Shown piece after piece: positions 7,436 to 14,432 of a stretch of 18,020 bases of DNA. How positions within the stretch are numbered: position 1 is the first letter of the stretch; every line of letters begins with the position of its first letter. Origin of the DNA: Candidatus Hydrogenedentota bacterium. GTDB taxonomy: Bacteria > Hydrogenedentota > Hydrogenedentia > Hydrogenedentales > SLHB01. The stretch spans positions 1 to 18,020 of the forward strand of contig DAOLNV010000095.1 in assembly GCA_035416745.1 (NCBI GenBank), in the 5' to 3' direction. The notes under the pieces are model-generated. The model did no database searches. It worked only from the letters and a program-made list of their open reading frames with translations, and was not told where the DNA came from. The position numbers were made by a program, and so were the translations under genes.

Positions 7436-7980
7436 TTGCCCTCTACGCAATACTTGTCGTGATGATCATCGGTGCAATCATCGCCATCGAGGCGCGCGAC
7501 CTGCTGTCGGCGGTAATCGCCGTCGGGACGGTGGGACTGGGCATTTCCCTGGTCGCGCTGGTGGCGAAGGCCCCGGACGTCGCGATCACGCAGCTCGTCG
7601 TCGAGATCATCTCCGTGGTGATCCTCATCCGGGCGACCATCAGAATCGGCCTGCCCCGCTCGACGCACGGCAGCAAGCCGTTGCTGGGCGTCGTGGCCCT
7701 CGTGTTCGGAATCACCGTGCTGGTGATCGGGGCGATGGCCTTCGCTGAGATTCCGCCGCTCGGCGCCCCGCATATGCGCGTGTCAGAGACCTATGTGGCC
7801 GAAGGCCTCGAAGGCACCGGCGCCGTCAATATTGTTACAGCTATTCTGCTGGATTTCAGAGGGTACGACACTCTGGGCGAAGCCACCGTGCTGTTTGCCG
7901 CCGCCATGGGCGTGCTGGCCATTGCTCGCCCCGCAGGGCGCCGAAAGACGGAAACGGAACCACATCATGCGAACAAATGA
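7432..7980 (+). CDS. MbhD+MbhE-like membrane protein (MrpA C-terminal half equivalent)
   Basis: This 182-residue membrane protein combines two pieces. Residues 1-75 match the MbhD/DUF4040 helix bundle, with EARDLLSAVIA at 20-30 and KAPDVAITQLVVEI at 46-59. Residues 80-165 match MbhE and the end of MrpA, with AVNIVTAILLDFRGYDTLGE at 131-150. In Pyrococcus Mbh these are separate proteins; in MrpA they are fused behind the NuoL-like part. Here they are fused to each other but detached from the NuoL-like gene, whose stop overlaps this ATG. The acidic and arginine residues of DFRGYD are conserved in Mrp antiporters and probably help the ion path. The ATG at 7432 is chosen for the ATGA coupling; the upstream in-frame ATG at 7378 lies in the previous gene. 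Confidence 0.87.
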   Translation: MIALYAILVVMIIGAIIAIEARDLLSAVIAVGTVGLGISLVALVAKAPDVAITQLVVEIISVVILIRATIRIGLPRSTHGSKPLLGVVALVFGITVLVIGAMAFAEIPPLGAPHMRVSETYVAEGLEGTGAVNIVTAILLDFRGYDTLGEATVLFAAAMGVLAIARPAGRRKTETEPHHANK

Positions 7981-8428
7981 GGACAACCACAAAGAAGGCA
8001 TGTCGCTGATCGTAAAGACCATCACACGGCTCAGCGTCGGCCTGATCCTCCTCTACGGGATTTACATCGTGCTGCACGGGCACCTGTCGCCCGGCGGCGG
8101 TTTTGCGGGCGGAGTGATTGTCGCGCTGTCCTTCGTGCATCTGGTGCTCGCCTTCGGAAAACGGCAGGCGTTCCGGACGCTGTCGGAATCCGGCACGGCT
8201 TCGCTCGAGAGCCTGGGAGGGGTACTGTTTCTGACAATCGCGCTTGCCGGCTTTTCCGGCGGCTATTTCTTTACCAACGTGTTGCCCAATGGGGAGCCCT
8301 ATGCCCTGTTGAGCGCGGGGACCATCCCCTTGAGCAACATCGCAATCTGTCTGAAAGTGGCCGGCGGCCTATTCGCGATTTTCATCGCACTGGTGCTGTT
8401 GAACCCGGAATCGGAGCAAGGGTCATGA
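7967..8428 (+). CDS. mrpB: MrpB/MbhF-like antiporter subunit
   Basis: This 153-residue protein of the MnhB/MrpB family has about four membrane helices. The diagnostic stretch is HGHLSPGGGFAGG at 37-49. A further conserved part is the SGGYFFTNVLP loop (97-107). It belongs to the Na+/H+ antiporter arm. The ATG at 7967 gives a 14-base overlap with the previous gene. An alternative ATG at 8000 (Met-Ser-Leu-Ile), with AAGAAGG just ahead, would remove eleven polar residues and is equally plausible. Its stop overlaps the next ATG. Confidence 0.88.
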   Translation: MRTNEDNHKEGMSLIVKTITRLSVGLILLYGIYIVLHGHLSPGGGFAGGVIVALSFVHLVLAFGKRQAFRTLSESGTASLESLGGVLFLTIALAGFSGGYFFTNVLPNGEPYALLSAGTIPLSNIAICLKVAGGLFAIFIALVLLNPESEQGS

Positions 8429-8769
8429 TCGCGTACATGCTGTGCTTGGTCCTGTTTTGCCTGGGAGTGTACGGCGCGCTCGCCAAACGCAACGTCATCA
8501 AGATCGTTTTGAGCCTCGCCATTGCCGAATGCGCCGTCAACCTGATGTTTATCCTTATTGCCTACCGCGTGCACGGTTCCGCGCCGATTCTGCAGCGCGG
8601 GACGGAAGGCGGCGCGCCGGTCATGGTAGATCCCCTTCCGCATGCCCTCGTGCTGACGGCCATCGTCATCGGCCTTGCCACTACGGCGCTCATGGTTGCC
8701 TTGGCAATGCGCATTTATCAGCAATACGGAACGTACGACATCAGTGAAATCCGGGAGCTTAAAGGATGA
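8425..8769 (+). CDS. mrpC: MrpC/MbhG-like antiporter subunit (NuoK homologue)
   Basis: This 114-residue protein with three membrane helices has the normal length for MrpC/MnhC. NuoK/MrpC features include KRNVIKIVLSLAIAECAVNL (21-40), with a membrane glutamate, and DPLPHALVLTAIVIG (71-85), the family hallmark. It sits between MrpB and MrpD as in standard mrp operons, with ATGA overlaps on both sides. It bridges the antiporter-like subunits and is thought to form part of the ion pathway. Confidence 0.92.
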   Translation: MIAYMLCLVLFCLGVYGALAKRNVIKIVLSLAIAECAVNLMFILIAYRVHGSAPILQRGTEGGAPVMVDPLPHALVLTAIVIGLATTALMVALAMRIYQQYGTYDISEIRELKG

Positions 8770-10271
8770 CACCCCCATCCTATATCATGCCACTCTGTGT
8801 CGCCCTGCCGCTCGGCGGCGCGTTCGTGACGGCCCTTCTCGGCCGCAGGTTTCCGGCTCTGGCGCCGCTGCTGGGCACGGTCGCATCGGCGCTTCTTCTG
8901 GCAATATCGTTGCTTTCCGTGAAAGTGCTCCTCCAGCACGGCGTCCTGGTCTACACCGTCGGAGGATGGCCTCCTCCCGTCGGCATCTCCATGGTCCTTG
9001 ACGGTCTGACGGCCTTCATGCTTGTCACTGTCAATCTCGTCGCGTTTCTGGTCGTTATCTTCTGCCTCGATTACGTTAACCAGTTCACGGCGCGGTCGAG
9101 CTTCTACGTGTTGTTCCTGCTGATGGTTACCGGGATGAACGGCGTCATCGTTACCGGAGATCTGTTCAACCTCTTCGTCTTTCTTGAGGTCGCCGCCGTG
9201 GCGAGTTACGGGCTGGTCGCCTTCGGCATGGAGAAGCACGCCCTCGAGGCCGCTTTCAAATACGCCGTGATGGGGTCCGTCGGCTCGCTGTGTATCCTCC
9301 TCGGGATCGCCATGTTGTATGCCACCACGTCTACCCTCAACATGGCCGACATGGCGCGTGTTCTGGCCATGAACGAACCCGGCGCGCTGACCGCTTTTGT
9401 AACCGTGTTGTTCCTCATGGGCTTCGGAATGAAAGGGGCCGTGGTTCCGTTCCACGCATGGCTTCCGGACGCCCACTCTTCCGCCCCCGCGCCCATCTCC
9501 GCGATGCTTTCCGGTGTCTTGATAAAGGCGCTGGGGGTCTACGCCCTGTGCCGCGTGACATTTAACATCCTCGGCGCATCCCCGCGCATTCTCGGCGTGC
9601 TCCTGTTCATCGGCGCCCTGTCCATGGTGGCCGGCGTCTTCCTGGCCATCGGACAATGGGACCTCAAACGGTTGCTCGCCTACCACTCCATCAGCCAGAT
9701 AGGATACGTCATCCTGGGCATCGGGCTGGGCACCCCGCTCGGCATCATGGGGGGACTCTTCCACCTTTTCAACCATTCCCTCTTCAAGTCCCTCCTCTTT
9801 CTGGATTCCGGCGTCATCGAATATGCCACGGGCACGCGCGACCTGAAAGAAATGGGGGGGCTGCGCGCAAAACTGCCGGTGACGGGCGCCACCACGCTCG
9901 CCGCATCGATGTCCATCGCGGGCATTCCGCCCTTCAACGGCTTCTGGAGCAAACTCCTGATCATCGTCGCCGCAATCCAGGCCGAACGCTACGGATACGC
10001 GTTCTGGGCTGTGCTGGCAAGCATTCTGACGCTGGCATCGTTCATGAAAGTCATGCGTTACACGTTTTTCGGGCAGTTGAATACCCGATGGAACTCCGTC
10101 ACCGAAACGTCTTTCTTCATGAAACTGTCGTTGGTTGCATTGGCCGTCCTGTGTGTTCTGGGAGGCCTCCTGCTACTGCCACAGGCCCGGGAAGCGTTCC
10201 TGGGATTAGCCTCCGAGGCGATCACAAACGGCACGGAATACGTCAAAATGGCGATAACACAAGCGAGATAA
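8766..10271 (+). CDS. mrpD: MrpD/MbhH-like antiporter subunit (NuoM/NuoN family)
   Basis: This 501-residue protein has about fourteen membrane helices and the usual MrpD length. All key charged residues are present: the TM5 glutamate E141 (FVFLEVAAVASY), the TM7 lysine K223 (GFGMKGAVVPFHAWLPDAH), K254 (GVLIKALGVY) and the TM12 lysine K396 (NGFWSKLL). The WDLKRLLAYHSISQIGY motif (298-314) is also typical. It is therefore a fully equipped ion-translocating module, unlike the NuoL-like subunit upstream, which has lost the TM5 glutamate. It starts in an ATGA overlap with mrpC, and mrpE begins three bases after its stop. Confidence 0.93.
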   Translation: MTPPSYIMPLCVALPLGGAFVTALLGRRFPALAPLLGTVASALLLAISLLSVKVLLQHGVLVYTVGGWPPPVGISMVLDGLTAFMLVTVNLVAFLVVIFCLDYVNQFTARSSFYVLFLLMVTGMNGVIVTGDLFNLFVFLEVAAVASYGLVAFGMEKHALEAAFKYAVMGSVGSLCILLGIAMLYATTSTLNMADMARVLAMNEPGALTAFVTVLFLMGFGMKGAVVPFHAWLPDAHSSAPAPISAMLSGVLIKALGVYALCRVTFNILGASPRILGVLLFIGALSMVAGVFLAIGQWDLKRLLAYHSISQIGYVILGIGLGTPLGIMGGLFHLFNHSLFKSLLFLDSGVIEYATGTRDLKEMGGLRAKLPVTGATTLAASMSIAGIPPFNGFWSKLLIIVAAIQAERYGYAFWAVLASILTLASFMKVMRYTFFGQLNTRWNSVTETSFFMKLSLVALAVLCVLGGLLLLPQAREAFLGLASEAITNGTEYVKMAITQAR

Positions 10272-10274
10272 GTC

Positions 10275-10769
10275 ATGAGCAAGGTCATTCTGTTTATCTT
10301 TGCATGGCTCGTTTGGTGCTTGCTCACGTGGCCGCCGTCGCTGCCTGTTTTGCTGGCAGGGGCGGGTGTGGCCGCGCTGGTCGCCTTTTTAACCGGAGAC
10401 CTCTTCGTAAAACGGCCGCACATTCTGCGCAATCCCGTCCGCTATTGGTATTTCTGTTTCATCTTTCTGCCCGTGTTCCTGTGGCAATGTCTGCGGGCCA
10501 ACGTGGACGTCGCCTGGCGCGTGCTGAACCCCCGCCTCCCCATACGTCCCGGCATCGTACGCGTCCACACGGAATTGAAATCGGACGTGGGGCTGACGTT
10601 CCTGGCCAACGCCATCACCCTGACCCCTGGAACCATGACCGTCGACATCGACCGTGACGCGGGCGTCTTGTATATCCACTGCATCTACGTCAAAGAAACG
10701 GAGATTGAAGCGGCAAGCCGTGAGATTTCCGGGCGGTTCGAATACATACTGCGGGAAATCTTCGAATAG
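10275..10769 (+). CDS. mrpE: MrpE/MbhA-like antiporter subunit
   Basis: This 164-residue protein of the MnhE/MrpE family has two to three N-terminal membrane helices (about 4-40 and 55-75). A soluble cytoplasmic domain follows, with the conserved ANAITLTPGTMTVDID (111-126). Length and order (after mrpD, before mrpF) match canonical mrp operons. MrpE is needed for assembly or activity of the antiporter in studied systems; nothing odd is seen here. The start ATG follows the mrpD stop by three bases. Confidence 0.92.
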   Translation: MSKVILFIFAWLVWCLLTWPPSLPVLLAGAGVAALVAFLTGDLFVKRPHILRNPVRYWYFCFIFLPVFLWQCLRANVDVAWRVLNPRLPIRPGIVRVHTELKSDVGLTFLANAITLTPGTMTVDIDRDAGVLYIHCIYVKETEIEAASREISGRFEYILREIFE

Positions 10770-10780
10770 GTGGAATAGAA

Positions 10781-11149
10781 ATGCGTACGATATCCTGGAT
10801 ACTCGGAGCGGCCAGCCTGGTGGCGGTAGTCTGTTGGCTCATGGTTTATCCACCGCCGCTCGACCTCGGGCCCGGGGCGCACTACGCGCCCTTTGTGACC
10901 CGCGCGTTCTACGTCATCCTTCTCGCGGGCTTCCTGTGTCTGTTTCGCGTTCTCCGGGGGCCAACGCCCGCAGACAGGCTTGTCGCCATCGACATCTTCG
11001 GAATCCTGATCGTCGGATGCTGTGCCATTTTCGCCGTGGGGACCGGCCAGTCCTGGTACATCGACATCGGTATCACGTGGGCGCTCATGAGCTTCATCGG
11101 AGCCTTGGCGCTCGCGAAATACCTCGAAGGGAGACCCCTGGATGATTGA
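10781..11149 (+). CDS. mrpF: MrpF/MbhB-like antiporter subunit
   Basis: This 122-residue membrane protein of the MnhF/MrpF family has the signature RVLRGPTPADRLVAIDIFG (56-74). The family is usually near 90 residues; the extra length is an N-terminal hydrophobic segment (about 5-25) followed by a Pro-rich loop, which suggests one additional membrane helix. AGGTGG lies about 8 bases ahead of the ATG. It overlaps mrpG by 8 bases. Confidence 0.9.
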   Translation: MRTISWILGAASLVAVVCWLMVYPPPLDLGPGAHYAPFVTRAFYVILLAGFLCLFRVLRGPTPADRLVAIDIFGILIVGCCAIFAVGTGQSWYIDIGITWALMSFIGALALAKYLEGRPLDD

Positions 11150-11546
11150 TATCGTGCACGTCGTGGGCATGGTGCTTATCGGCGGCGGCATCGCCTTCGA
11201 CCTCTTCGGCTGCCTGGGGCTTGTCCGCTTGCCGGACGTATACAACCGCCTCCAGGCGGCAACAAAGTGCGTGACTCTGGGAACCTGCGGAATCCTGTTG
11301 GGCACATGTCTTATCGTGGGGCTGTCCGGCGGCGGGTGGCGCGCGCTCCTTTGCATCCTTTTCGTGGTTCTAACGGCCCCAGTGTCGGCCCACGCCATCG
11401 CCCGGGGCGCGCACCGCGCCGGCATCGCCCTCTGGGAAGGCAGCGTGGCCGATGCCTACCGCGAGGACCGCGATACCCTGGACGCAAAGCAACAGGTCGC
11501 GAGCGATACCGCGCCCGCGGCGTCCCAATCGGAGAACCGGACATGA
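11142..11546 (+). CDS. mrpG: MrpG/MbhC-like antiporter subunit
   Basis: This 134-residue protein of the MnhG/MrpG family has about three membrane helices. The signature runs from GIAFDLFGCLGLVRLPD (16-32) through YNRLQAATKCVTLG (34-47). After about residue 95 a polar tail follows (about 40 residues, rich in Ala, Asp, Glu and Ser), possibly disordered. It is the last gene of the Mrp block; its stop overlaps the ATG of the NuoI-like gene, which ties the antiporter and hydrogenase parts into one transcription unit. Confidence 0.9.
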   Translation: MIDIVHVVGMVLIGGGIAFDLFGCLGLVRLPDVYNRLQAATKCVTLGTCGILLGTCLIVGLSGGGWRALLCILFVVLTAPVSAHAIARGAHRAGIALWEGSVADAYREDRDTLDAKQQVASDTAPAASQSENRT

Positions 11547-12148
11547 AACTCCCCAAAGTCCGTGAACTGGGTGAGGCCGTCAAGGCCATCCTGCGAGGAC
11601 CGTACACCTCGCCTTTCCCGAAGACGCCCCATGTTCCGCATCCCAACTTCCGCGGCCAGCCGAAATTCAACGCGGAAAAATGCCTCGGATGTCTCGCGTG
11701 CGAGGCCGCATGCCCCGTGAATGCCATCGTTCACGAGGACCGCGTCGGAACGGAAGGCCCCGTGCGGGTGATGGTTCATTACACCGACACATGCATCTTT
11801 TGCGGCCAGTGCGAAGCGGCGTGCATCGCGGACCATGAAGGTATCAAACTGTCGAATGACTGGGACCTCGCATTCTTTGACCGCAAGCAGGCCTTCGAGA
11901 CCATTGAAAAGCCCCTGCAGGTGTGCGAGATGTGCGGCGTATCCGTCGCGGCCCGCGACCATCTCCTGTGGATCGCGGACCGCCTGGGCGAATTGACCTA
12001 CTCGAATCCGACCCTCTACTTGTCCCGCATGAAAGGCCTGGGGCTTGCCGGCCCGAATCTCACCCCCTTCAGCGAGGAGACAAGCCGGGCCGACCGGTTC
12101 AAGATCCTGTGCGCACGGTGCAGACGTATAACCACGCTGAGCGACTAG
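11543..12148 (+). CDS. mbhN: NuoI/MbhN-like 2x[4Fe-4S] hydrogenase subunit with C-terminal CxxC pairs
   Basis: This 201-residue peripheral ferredoxin subunit carries electrons towards the NuoB-like cluster. Cluster one is C47-x2-C50-x2-C53-x3-C57-P; cluster two is C84-x2-C87-x2-C90-x3-C94, with Ile instead of the usual Pro. The C-terminal half adds two CxxC pairs, C128/C131 (VCEMCG) and C190/C193 (LCARCRR), that could bind a metal such as zinc or another iron-sulfur centre. Pyrococcus MbhN and HycF are the nearest functional analogues. The ATG at 11543 overlaps the mrpG stop; the frame is open further upstream inside mrpG but that part is not coding. The peptidase gene follows after two bases. 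Confidence 0.92.
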   Translation: MKLPKVRELGEAVKAILRGPYTSPFPKTPHVPHPNFRGQPKFNAEKCLGCLACEAACPVNAIVHEDRVGTEGPVRVMVHYTDTCIFCGQCEAACIADHEGIKLSNDWDLAFFDRKQAFETIEKPLQVCEMCGVSVAARDHLLWIADRLGELTYSNPTLYLSRMKGLGLAGPNLTPFSEETSRADRFKILCARCRRITTLSD

Positions 12149-12150
12149 CA

Positions 12151-12654
12151 ATGCAACTGGTAGATGGACAAAAAGCTTCCGTACCGGCGGAGGATTCGCG
12201 CCGTCTGCTGACCGCCTTGATGAGCCCACGAACCGTTCTGGTGGGCGTGGGCAATGTTCTGCGGGGCGACGACGGCGCAGGGCCAGCCCTCGTCGATGCG
12301 ATTCGAAACCGATGCCCCTGCGTGTGCATAGACGCCGGCCACGCACCCGAAAACCACCTGGGCCAAATTGTGAGGAGTCAGCCGGACACCATCATCTTCG
12401 CCGACGCGGTGGACATGCAGCTCGACCCCGGCCAATGGCGCCTGTTTCCAGCCCGGGAACTCGTGGGCGTCGGATTCCACACCCACACCATTCCGCTCGG
12501 ACAGCTCCTTGACTTTCTCAGCGCGCGTACCGGGGCGCGCGCTTACGTCCTCGGCATTCAATCCGGTTCCGTCGCCCTGGGCGAACCTCTTTCGCGCGAA
12601 GTGAACGACTCCCTTCACGAAATCGCGGAAATTGCCGCTGACTCGTGTCTCTAA
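12151..12654 (+). CDS. hycI: HycI-type hydrogenase maturation endopeptidase
   Basis: This 167-residue protease of the M52 family removes the C-terminal tail of the hydrogenase large subunit once nickel is inserted. Visible motifs are VGVGNVLRGDDGAGP (31-45), with D41 aligning with the Ni-sensing acid (HybD Glu16, HycI Asp16), DAVDM (85-89) for the second acid, and FHTHTIPLGQLLDFL (109-123), with H112 as the likely third ligand. About 24 residues before the core are extra relative to HycI. The likely substrate is the Arg359-Met360 bond of the large subunit in this operon. The ATG at 12151 lies two bases after the preceding stop. Its TAA shares bases with the stop of the opposing kinase gene. 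Confidence 0.93.
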   Translation: MQLVDGQKASVPAEDSRRLLTALMSPRTVLVGVGNVLRGDDGAGPALVDAIRNRCPCVCIDAGHAPENHLGQIVRSQPDTIIFADAVDMQLDPGQWRLFPARELVGVGFHTHTIPLGQLLDFLSARTGARAYVLGIQSGSVALGEPLSREVNDSLHEIAEIAADSCL

Positions 12655-14102
12655 ACCGAAGGGCTGTCTTCTTCGAGAGGCGCCGCGGTGGATTCCTCGA
12701 GCGCCGGGAAAACCAGCCGGAATATGCTTCCCACGCCGGCCGCGCTGTCCAACTCCACGCGCCCCCCGTGCAGGTCCACCACGCGCTTCACGATAAACAA
12801 TCCAAGGCCGCTGCCGGGAACATTCCGCGTCCGATCCTTCCCCCGCGTGAGTCGTACAAATTCGCCAAACAGCCTCGGCCGGTCTTCTTCGGCGATGCCG
12901 ATTCCGTTGTCTTTGACCTCGATGGTTATCGACTCGCCGTGGCGGGCGGCACGAAGCATGACCGTTCCCCCGTCCGGCGTGTACTTGATGGCGTTCGTTA
13001 CGAGATTTGCCACGGCCGCATGAATCAGACGTTCGATGCCCAGAATGGTTCCTACACCGTTGCGTATGCTGAATTCCAGGGTATGGGTGTGCGCCCGCGC
13101 GATATCCTGATACTCCTCCGCGACTCGCGTCATTACCGCGTTAATGTCTACCGCCCCCCGCTGCTTTTCAATCGCGTCGGAGTCCAGCATAGCGAGGACT
13201 TCAAAATCGTAGAGCAGGGAGACAAGTTCGTTGAGCCGTTTCTGGCACTTGCCAAGCCACTCCTGCTCTTTGTCCGTCACGGGGCCGCAGAGGCCGTCCA
13301 GCACGTTTCGCAGCAGCATCGTGGCCGCATCCACGGGCGCTTTCAGATCGTGCAATGTGATCTGTAAGAAGCCTTGCCGCATCGCGGAAAGGCGGGTCAG
13401 CTGGGCATTCGCCTGCTGGAGGCGCCCTTCTCCCGCCCGCAACAGCTTGGCCAGTCCCGTAACGAGATACACCGAAAGGCTCATCAGAAGCGCCTGTACA
13501 AGAAGCACCGTGAACACAAAGCGCCCGTCCAGCGGCGACGCGCTGTTGACCGCCCCTTCCGGAAACTGCACCGGGATTAGTTCAAACCATTGCCCCAGCA
13601 CCAGCACCGAAAACTGGACGTATGCGGAAAGCGCATGGGCAAACGCGGCGCGGCGGCTCAACAGCACCGACGCGAGCATCAGATGAAGCACATAGAACGA
13701 CTGAAAAGGGGATTTGGGCCCCCCGACAAACCACAGGCCCACCGTGATGAACAAGAGGTCGACCGTGATAGTCAAATGCATGATAGTCTCAAGAAGGTGG
13801 AAACTGGCCTCCGAGAGCTCCTGCCCCCGCAACTGCCGCGACGCCCAGAAGGCGCCCACATTGAAGATTCCCAGGGCAAGCGCCAGGCCGATCAACCCTC
13901 GCTCGTGCAGGTCTTCCACCCCGACAACGTGTTTGGCGAACAAAGCGCCCACGATGATGCCGCCAACGAGGAAAAAGCGCACCAGCGACTGCAGGTAGAG
14001 GCGCTCCGAAAGCAGTCTCTCTTGAAAAAGCCACAATTGCGCTTGCTGGGGCGGCCGTGGCGCCGTGGCGGGCTCCGCAACTCTCTGTCCGTCAGATCCC
14101 AT
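12651..14102 (-). CDS. Membrane-bound sensor histidine kinase (orphan)
   Basis: This 483-residue kinase has an N-terminal half with about six hydrophobic segments (roughly 40-62, 69-89, 104-127, 134-150, 156-176, 196-222). They form an integral-membrane sensor with no large external domain. The transmitter follows: H-box LHDLKAPVD with phospho-acceptor H251, N-box NLVTNAIKYTPDGG (366-379), G1 DNGIGIAEED (398-407) and G2 GSGLGLFIVKR (430-440). The start is ATG 14102, because GGAGA lies 7 bases upstream and similarity begins there; an 89-residue upstream extension to 14369 is open but would run through the promoter region. No response regulator is in the window. It could sense membrane or redox state, but no ligand can be read. 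Confidence 0.9.
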   Translation of the reverse strand: MGSDGQRVAEPATAPRPPQQAQLWLFQERLLSERLYLQSLVRFFLVGGIIVGALFAKHVVGVEDLHERGLIGLALALGIFNVGAFWASRQLRGQELSEASFHLLETIMHLTITVDLLFITVGLWFVGGPKSPFQSFYVLHLMLASVLLSRRAAFAHALSAYVQFSVLVLGQWFELIPVQFPEGAVNSASPLDGRFVFTVLLVQALLMSLSVYLVTGLAKLLRAGEGRLQQANAQLTRLSAMRQGFLQITLHDLKAPVDAATMLLRNVLDGLCGPVTDKEQEWLGKCQKRLNELVSLLYDFEVLAMLDSDAIEKQRGAVDINAVMTRVAEEYQDIARAHTHTLEFSIRNGVGTILGIERLIHAAVANLVTNAIKYTPDGGTVMLRAARHGESITIEVKDNGIGIAEEDRPRLFGEFVRLTRGKDRTRNVPGSGLGLFIVKRVVDLHGGRVELDSAAGVGSIFRLVFPALEESTAAPLEEDSPSV

Positions 14103-14109
14103 GGTTGGG

Positions 14110-14114
14110 TCTCC
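14110..14114 (-). promoter_or_regulatory. Ribosome binding site of the histidine kinase gene
   Basis: On the minus strand GGAGA lies 7 bases before the ATG at 14102. This decides the start against the longer open frame. Confidence 0.6.
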
Positions 14115-14152
14115 GGTCTTCAAGGCAAGCGGAAGTCGAAGACTGTGTATTG

Positions 14153-14181
14153 AGTATGTCAGGAAATGGCTGAATTGACAA
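14153..14181 (-). promoter_or_regulatory. Candidate sigma-70 promoter of the histidine kinase gene
   Basis: On the minus strand TTGTCA (14181-14176) is followed after exactly 17 bases by CATACT (14158-14153), nine of twelve consensus matches. Transcription would start near 14146 and leave a leader of about 45 bases carrying the GGAGA site. The -35 box lies in one arm of an inverted repeat. Confidence 0.45.
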
Positions 14182-14200
14182 GATGGAGGTCTGTTGTCAA
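14175..14200. repeat. Inverted repeat over the kinase promoter -35 region (possible operator)
   Basis: TTGACA (14175-14180) and TGTCAA (14195-14200) are perfect inverse complements separated by 14 bases, about two helical turns centre to centre. One arm covers the -35 box of the candidate promoter. The spacing suits a dimeric repressor, but six-base arms also arise by chance. Confidence 0.3.
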
Positions 14201-14432
14201 CAGCAGCGTTCCGTTTCAGCCGATACTGCAGGCTGTTGTTCCAAAGCATTGGTCCGGCCTGAAATCTGGGAGATTTCCTTGAAAGAACATGATGCGTCCA
14301 CGGATACGGCCTTCCTGCCCCAGCTCGAGTCCGAACGATGCGGTTCCATCCATGAGAAGGTCTCGTCAAGAGCGGACGTGGCCGCGAGACACTTTCTGGA
14401 AAGCCTCCTGCTTGGGCCGCTCATGCCGAGGA

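Larger units (their letters stand above)
14103..14432. other. Intergenic region between rhamnosidase and kinase genes
   Basis: These 330 bases lie downstream of the rhamnosidase stop and upstream of the kinase start, both on the minus strand. Apart from the candidate kinase promoter and inverted repeat at 14153-14200 I see no gene. Short open frames on both strands encode proteins with no recognisable features. No strong hairpin followed by a T-run was found after the rhamnosidase stop. Confidence 0.5.

Noticed and set aside
2741..11546. Respiratory complex I (nuo) operon
   Set aside because: The NuoD-like protein has all four NiFe cysteine ligands, a processing tail and a HycI-type peptidase; NuoE, F, G, A and J are absent and Mrp subunits are present.
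2741..11546. Formate hydrogenlyase or CO-dependent hydrogenase
   Set aside because: No formate dehydrogenase or CO dehydrogenase gene is in the window; the input genes are a flavoprotein pair and a ferredoxin. A distant partner cannot be excluded.
14103..14369. N-terminal extension of the histidine kinase by 89 residues
   Set aside because: The ATG at 14102 has a good ribosome site and the extension lacks recognisable protein features and would overlap the promoter candidate.
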